Source: Actinomycetes bacterium
GTDB taxonomy: Bacteria; Actinomycetota; Actinomycetes; S36-B12; UBA10799
NCBI GenBank assembly: GCA_029779995.1
Contig: JAKOZM010000505.1
Coordinates: 1-10,760 of the forward strand
Length of the DNA stretch: 10,760 bases
Direction: 5' to 3'
The position numbers were made by a program, and so were the translations under genes. The notes below the pieces were generated by a model. That model saw only the letters and a program-made list of their open reading frames with translations, searched no databases and was not told the DNA's origin. This document shows, one piece after another, positions 7,053 to 10,760 of the stretch. Positions within the stretch are counted from its first letter, which is position 1. The number at the start of each line of letters is the position of its first letter.

Positions 7053-8173
7053 GAGAGCGCCTCGGCGATCACGGAGCAGGCGTGGTCAGCCTGAGCGTGG
7101 GTCAGGTTCAGCGGCGGCGCCAGCCGGATGACGGTGTCCCCGATCGCATTGAGGAGGACGCCGCTGCGCCGGCAGTCGGCCTCCACCTGTTTGGCCACGG
7201 GGTCGTCGAGGACCACGCCGAGTAGCAGCCCCTGCCCGCGCACGTGATCCACGCCGGACGCGTCCTGCAGAGCGCTGGTGATGCGGGCACCGACCTCCGC
7301 CGCGTGCTGCAGCAGACCGTCCGCCTCGATCGTGTCGAGCACTGCCAAGGCGGCCGCGCAGGCGATCGGATTGCCCCCGAACGTGCTCCCGTGCTGCCCG
7401 GGGGCCAGCAGCTCCGCTGTGTCCCCGAAAGTCAGCAGCGCCCCGATCGGAAGGCCACCCCCGAGACCCTTGGCCAGGGTGATCATGTCCGGTGCCACGC
7501 CCTCGTGCGCAGTAGCGAGCCACCGGCCGGTGCGTCCGATCCCCGTCTGCACCTCGTCGGCGATGAGCAGCGGTCCCGCACCGTGCAACTGCTGCAGATA
7601 GCCGGGTGCAGCGGGGATGACACCGGCCTCCCCCTGAATCGGTTCGACGATGATGGCTGCCGAGTCAGGTCCCACCTGCGGAACCTGGCCGAACTCGAAG
7701 AACTCCACCCCGGGCACCAGCGGCTCAAAGGGTGCTCGTTTCGGCGGCTGCCCGGTCAGGGACAAGGCGCCCATGGTCCGGCCGTGGAAACTGCCCGTGG
7801 CGGCATGGACTGTGGACCGGCCAGTGAGCCGGGCGACCTTGAAGGCCGCCTCGTTCGCCTCGGCGCCGGAGTTACAGAAGAAGACCCGGCCCGGCCGACC
7901 CGCGATCGCCAGCAACCGTTCTGCCAATTCCACCCCCACGGGGTGGATCGCGAGGTTGCTGGTGTGGCCGTACTCACCCGCTTGTTTGGTGATCGCCGCC
8001 TGCACGGCGGGGTGGGCGTGACCAAGGGCATTGACGGCGATGCCGGCCAGCATGTCGAGGTACTCCTGGCCCTGGTCGTCCCACACCACAGCGCCCGCAC
8101 CGCGCACGATGACCACGGGCGGTGTGCCGTAGTTGTTACTCATGACGGCCTGCCAACGATCGGTCCAGGTCAT
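7049..8173 (-). CDS. argD: Acetylornithine aminotransferase
   Basis: PLP-dependent class III aminotransferase that converts N-acetylglutamate semialdehyde to N-acetylornithine with glutamate as donor; cytoplasmic dimer. Visible motifs are [10 protein letters not shown] (101-110), GSFHGRT (127-133), the PLP aspartate in [12 protein letters not shown] (205-216), and the Schiff-base lysine in [14 protein letters not shown] (K235). The 374 residues are slightly short: the helix between APGYLQ and ADEV (about 194-204) appears about four residues shorter than I expect for the family, with all active-site residues kept. A 71-codon upstream frame extension overlaps argB and is rejected; [11 protein letters not shown] is the family-like start, overlapping argB as ATGA. 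The stop overlaps argR, where argF would sit in mycobacteria and corynebacteria. Confidence 0.97.
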   Translation of the reverse strand: MTWTDRWQAVMSNNYGTPPVVIVRGAGAVVWDDQGQEYLDMLAGIAVNALGHAHPAVQAAITKQAGEYGHTSNLAIHPVGVELAERLLAIAGRPGRVFFCNSGAEANEAAFKVARLTGRSTVHAATGSFHGRTMGALSLTGQPPKRAPFEPLVPGVEFFEFGQVPQVGPDSAAIIVEPIQGEAGVIPAAPGYLQQLHGAGPLLIADEVQTGIGRTGRWLATAHEGVAPDMITLAKGLGGGLPIGALLTFGDTAELLAPGQHGSTFGGNPIACAAALAVLDTIEADGLLQHAAEVGARITSALQDASGVDHVRGQGLLLGVVLDDPVAKQVEADCRRSGVLLNAIGDTVIRLAPPLNLTHAQADHACSVIAEALS

Positions 8174-9018
8174 GGCTCGTTCACCACCATGGTGCCGATG
8201 CCGCTGTCGGTGAAGACCTCGACGAGGACCGCGTGGGCGATCCGGCCGTCGACCACATGCGCCCGCCGGACGCCGTTCTCCGTGGCGTGCAAGCAGGCCT
8301 CCATCTTGGGCAGCATCCCCGCATCGAGGTCGGGCAGCATGGCCCGCAATTCCGCTGGATTGATCTGCGAGACGAAGTCCGCACACGTCGGCCAGTCCCG
8401 ATAGAGGCCGGCGACGTCGGTCAGCACGACGAGTTTGACGGCCCCGAGCGCAACGGCCAGCGCGGCTGCGGCCGAGTCGGCGTTCACGTTGTACGACTGC
8501 CCGTCCGTGCCGCGGCTGACCGTGGAGACCACGGGGATGAAGCCGTCGTCCAGCAAAGAGTGGACGAAGTCGGGCCGGACCTCGCTGATCTCGCCGACCA
8601 GCCCCAGGTCCGCGCTGCGTCGTCGGGCGGTGAACAGATGCGCGTCCTCACCGCTCACGCCGACCGCGTACGGGCCCTCGGTGTTGATGAGGCTGACCAG
8701 TTCGCGCTGGACTTGCCCGACCAGCACCATGCGCACGACGTCCATCACCTCCGGGGTGGTGACGCGGCGGCCGGCCACGAACTCAGTGGGGACATCGAGG
8801 CGGTCCAACATGTGATTGATCTGCGGGCCACCTCCGTGCACGATCACTGGGCGGATACCTGCCAGCTTCAGGAACACCACGTCTTCAGCGAAGGCTTGCC
8901 GCAGTGACTCCTCCGTCATGGCGTGCCCGCCGTACTTGATGACCACGATCTGGCCGTGGAACGCTTTCAACCAGGGCAGGGCACCGGACAGTGTGGTCGC
9001 GATCTCGATGTCCTTCAT
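8170..9018 (-). CDS. argB: Acetylglutamate kinase
   Basis: Phosphorylates N-acetylglutamate with ATP, the usual point of feedback control by arginine in cyclic-pathway organisms. The 282-residue amino-acid-kinase fold shows KYGGHAM (28-34), the glycine-rich HGGGPQI (61-67), the substrate loop YNVNADSAA (176-184) and [10 protein letters not shown] (233-242). About 20 residues precede the first core strand and include [10 protein letters not shown]. This resembles the N-terminal helix of arginine-inhibited hexameric enzymes, and the C-terminal [16 protein letters not shown] (262-277) resembles their arginine-site region. Feedback inhibition is therefore inferred, not shown. The start ATG overlaps the argJ stop as ATGA without a good ribosome site, which suggests coupling. 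Confidence 0.97.
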   Translation of the reverse strand: MKDIEIATTLSGALPWLKAFHGQIVVIKYGGHAMTEESLRQAFAEDVVFLKLAGIRPVIVHGGGPQINHMLDRLDVPTEFVAGRRVTTPEVMDVVRMVLVGQVQRELVSLINTEGPYAVGVSGEDAHLFTARRRSADLGLVGEISEVRPDFVHSLLDDGFIPVVSTVSRGTDGQSYNVNADSAAAALAVALGAVKLVVLTDVAGLYRDWPTCADFVSQINPAELRAMLPDLDAGMLPKMEACLHATENGVRRAHVVDGRIAHAVLVEVFTDSGIGTMVVNEP

Positions 9019-10160
9019 GACGAGTACGCCGAGTTCTCGTGCACATAGTCGTGGGTGAGGTCCGTGGTCGTGATGGTGGCTGTCTGCGTTCCGGCATGCA
9101 GATCGATGTCCACGGTGACCTCACGACCGCGCAGGTCGACGAGGTCGCGGGGATCGCCGACGCCGGAGTCGCGGCAGACCTGCACGCCGTTGATGGACAC
9201 GTCGATATGTAACGGATCGAACGCCGCATCGGTGGTGCCGACCGCGGAGAGCACCCGGCCCCAGTTCGGATCCTGACCGAACATCGCACATTTGAACAAG
9301 GCGCTGCGGGCGACGGCCCGACCGACCGTGACCGCATCAACCTCGCTGGCCGCGTTGGTCACGGTGATGTCGATGAGTTTGGATGCCCCCTCCGCATCGG
9401 CGGCCAGCTGCCGGGACAGGCTGGCGCACACCGCGTGCAGATGGGCAGCGAAGCCGTCATCGGCAGGCACCCCGGAGGCACCGCTGGCCATGATGATGAC
9501 CGTGTCGTTGGTCGACATGCAGCCATCGGCGTCGACGCGGTCGAACGTCCGGGAGGTGGCCTGTCGCAATGCGGTGTCAAGGGTGGCCGCATCCACGACC
9601 GCATCCGTGGTGATCACGCACAACATCGTCGCCATGCCTGGAGCCAGCATCCCCGCGCCTTTGGCCATGCCGCCGATCCGGTACCCGGCCTCGGCTGTAG
9701 CGCCCTTCGGCACGGTGTCCGTGGTCATGATCGCTTCGGCGGCTCTCGCGCCACCGTCGGTGTTCGCCGAGGAGATCGCGACCTGCAGGCCTGCGAGCAG
9801 GCGGGGCAGGTCCAAACGCTCCCCGATGAGGCCCGTTGAGCACACCGCCACGTCGATCGGTCCGATCGCCAAAGCCTCGGCTGCGGCCTCGGCGGTGTGG
9901 TGGGTGTCGGCGAAACCCTCGGGCCCTGTGCAGGCATTGGCACCACCAGAGTTGAGCACGACTGCGCGCAACACACCGTCGGTGAGCACCTGCCGGGACC
10001 ACAGGACGGGGGCGGCCTGGATGCGGTTGCTGGTGAACACCCCGGCGGCATCGAAGCGGGGACCATCGTTGATGACCACGGCGAGATCCGGCTTGCCGGA
10101 CGCTTTGAGGCCCGCGGTCACCCCGGCTGCCCGGAATCCGCGGGCGAACGTCACACTCAT
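9015..10160 (-). CDS. argJ: Glutamate N-acetyltransferase (ornithine acetyltransferase)
   Basis: Moves the acetyl group from N-acetylornithine to glutamate, making ornithine and recycling acetylglutamate; some members also use acetyl-CoA. The 381-residue precursor has the self-cleavage site in [14 protein letters not shown]: the bond before T178 is cut and that threonine becomes the nucleophile of the beta subunit. Other conserved blocks are [12 protein letters not shown] (41-52), [11 protein letters not shown] (69-79) and, near the end, [10 protein letters not shown] 66-codon upstream extension overlapping argC is rejected; [13 protein letters not shown] is family-like and has GGAG (complement of 10168-10171) seven bases before its ATG. 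It overlaps argC and argB by ATGA. Presence of argJ implies the acetyl-recycling pathway; no argE is seen or needed. Confidence 0.97.
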   Translation of the reverse strand: MSVTFARGFRAAGVTAGLKASGKPDLAVVINDGPRFDAAGVFTSNRIQAAPVLWSRQVLTDGVLRAVVLNSGGANACTGPEGFADTHHTAEAAAEALAIGPIDVAVCSTGLIGERLDLPRLLAGLQVAISSANTDGGARAAEAIMTTDTVPKGATAEAGYRIGGMAKGAGMLAPGMATMLCVITTDAVVDAATLDTALRQATSRTFDRVDADGCMSTNDTVIIMASGASGVPADDGFAAHLHAVCASLSRQLAADAEGASKLIDITVTNAASEVDAVTVGRAVARSALFKCAMFGQDPNWGRVLSAVGTTDAAFDPLHIDVSINGVQVCRDSGVGDPRDLVDLRGREVTVDIDLHAGTQTATITTTDLTHDYVHENSAYSS

Positions 10161-10760
10161 GGCGCTACTCCATTCACTGGCAGACCGGCGGTCTCGTCGA
10201 ATCCGAACATCAGGTTGGCGTTCTGAATGGCCTGCCCGGCCGCTCCTTTGCCGAGGTTGTCCAGCGCGCTGCAGACGACGATCCGATCGGCGTGCTCGTC
10301 GTGGGCCCACTGCAGGACCACTGAATTCGATCCCAGGGTCATCTGCGTGGCCGGCCATTGACCCTCGGGCAGGATCCGCACGAAGGGCTCATCGTCGTAC
10401 GCGGCATGCAGCGTCGCCCCGATGTCGCCGTCGCCGATCCGCGGTGCGCTGACTGTGGCGATGATGCCGCGCGCCATGGGGGCCAGCAGCGGAGTGAAGG
10501 ACAGGCGGGCGCCGGTCCCGAGGGTCTGCTCGATCTCGGGGGTGTGCTGGTGAACGCCGCCGACCTTGTAGGGCCGCATTCCGGATGTGATCTCGGTGGC
10601 GAGCAGTCCGACGGACGGGCTGCGTCCGGCACCACTGGTGCCCGAGGCCGCGACGGCCACGAGGTGGCTGGCATCGACCAGACCCGCGCCGACAAGGGGG
10701 CGGGCGGCCAGCGCGATCGCCGTGGCGTAACAGCCAGGGTTGGCGACCCGAGCGCTCTGT
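10157..10760 (-). CDS. argC: N-acetyl-gamma-glutamyl-phosphate reductase, C-terminal part (cut by window edge)
   Basis: NADPH-dependent reductase that turns N-acetylglutamyl phosphate into the semialdehyde, between ArgB and ArgD. Two hundred residues are visible of a protein usually near 340-350; the NADP-binding N-terminus lies beyond the window. The visible part begins with the active-site cysteine in VANPGCYATA, then SGTSGAGRSPS, the catalytic-histidine region GGVHQHTPEIEQ, and the C-terminal DNLGKGAAGQAIQNANLMFG block. An ATG 33 residues into the visible part is internal and not the start. The TGA overlaps argJ as ATGA. As first gene of the cluster, its missing upstream region should hold the operon promoter and ARG boxes. 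Confidence 0.96.
   Translation of the reverse strand, partial: QSARVANPGCYATAIALAARPLVGAGLVDASHLVAVAASGTSGAGRSPSVGLLATEITSGMRPYKVGGVHQHTPEIEQTLGTGARLSFTPLLAPMARGIIATVSAPRIGDGDIGATLHAAYDDEPFVRILPEGQWPATQMTLGSNSVVLQWAHDEHADRIVVCSALDNLGKGAAGQAIQNANLMFGFDETAGLPVNGVAP

Larger units (their letters stand above)
860..10760 (-). other. Probable single transcription unit argCJBDRGH - two membrane genes - tyrS
   Basis: All nine genes run in one direction. Gaps are only 9 bp (argR/argG), 25 bp (argH/membrane gene) and 24 bp (between membrane genes); the other junctions overlap by 4 or 8 bases. No hairpin plus U-run is visible before 826-852. Internal promoters inside coding sequence cannot be excluded by eye, and tyrS in particular may have one because it is essential whether or not arginine represses the arg genes. 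Confidence 0.65.

Noticed and set aside
5280..7094. Long plus-strand open frame of about 600 codons opposite argG and argR, with similar ones opposite tyrS (821-2167), argD (7244-8404) and argJ/argC (9292-10452).
   Set aside because: They lie exactly antisense to well-identified genes, have no recognisable domains or credible starts, and are the expected by-product of G/C-rich third positions leaving antisense frames stop-free.
8173..8386. N-terminal extension of argD (and like extensions of tyrS, argH and argJ).
   Set aside because: The extra residues are Arg/Gly-rich, overlap the preceding gene deeply and do not resemble the families; internal starts at ATGA or short overlaps fit better.

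Overview
The window looks like chromosomal DNA from a high-GC member of the Actinomycetota. Three things point there: the 16S rRNA 5' end (a GGCGGCGTGCTTAACACATG-type start and an actinobacterial leader carrying TTGAGAACTCAA), strongly G/C-biased third codon positions, and the actinobacterial linkage of an arg cluster with tyrS. A genus cannot be assigned from the sequence alone. Every gene reads on the minus strand, so transcription runs from high to low coordinates.

Right to left: argC (3' part only, cut by the window end), argJ, argB, argD, argR, argG and argH form a compact arginine-biosynthesis block from the window end to 3953. Two uncharacterised multi-pass membrane protein genes follow (3927-3148 and 3123-2125), then tyrS (2128-860). 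Gaps never exceed 25 bp. Five junctions are four-base ATGA stop/start overlaps (argC/argJ, argJ/argB, argB/argD, argD/argR, membrane protein/tyrS), and argG/argH overlap by 8 bases. No intrinsic terminator is visible until 826-852, just after tyrS, so the stretch looks like one polycistronic unit of at least 9.9 kb. Its promoter and any ARG box upstream of argC lie outside the window.

From 399 to 859 there is no protein gene. This stretch holds the tyrS terminator, two tandem rRNA promoters built on a 49-bp-spaced direct repeat, and an rRNA leader with a boxA/processing-type motif and hairpins. It leads into the 5' third or less of a 16S rRNA gene (398-1), which is cut by the left edge.

Functionally, ArgJ (acetyl recycling), ArgB, ArgC and ArgD carry glutamate to ornithine; ArgG and ArgH carry citrulline to arginine; ArgR is the arginine-sensing repressor. 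Ornithine carbamoyltransferase (argF), which sits between argD and argR in mycobacteria and corynebacteria, is absent from that place. The remaining points of interest are the two unknown membrane proteins wedged between argH and tyrS and the repeat-built rrn promoter pair. I see no mobile element, CRISPR array, tRNA or defence system; this is mostly ordinary housekeeping DNA.
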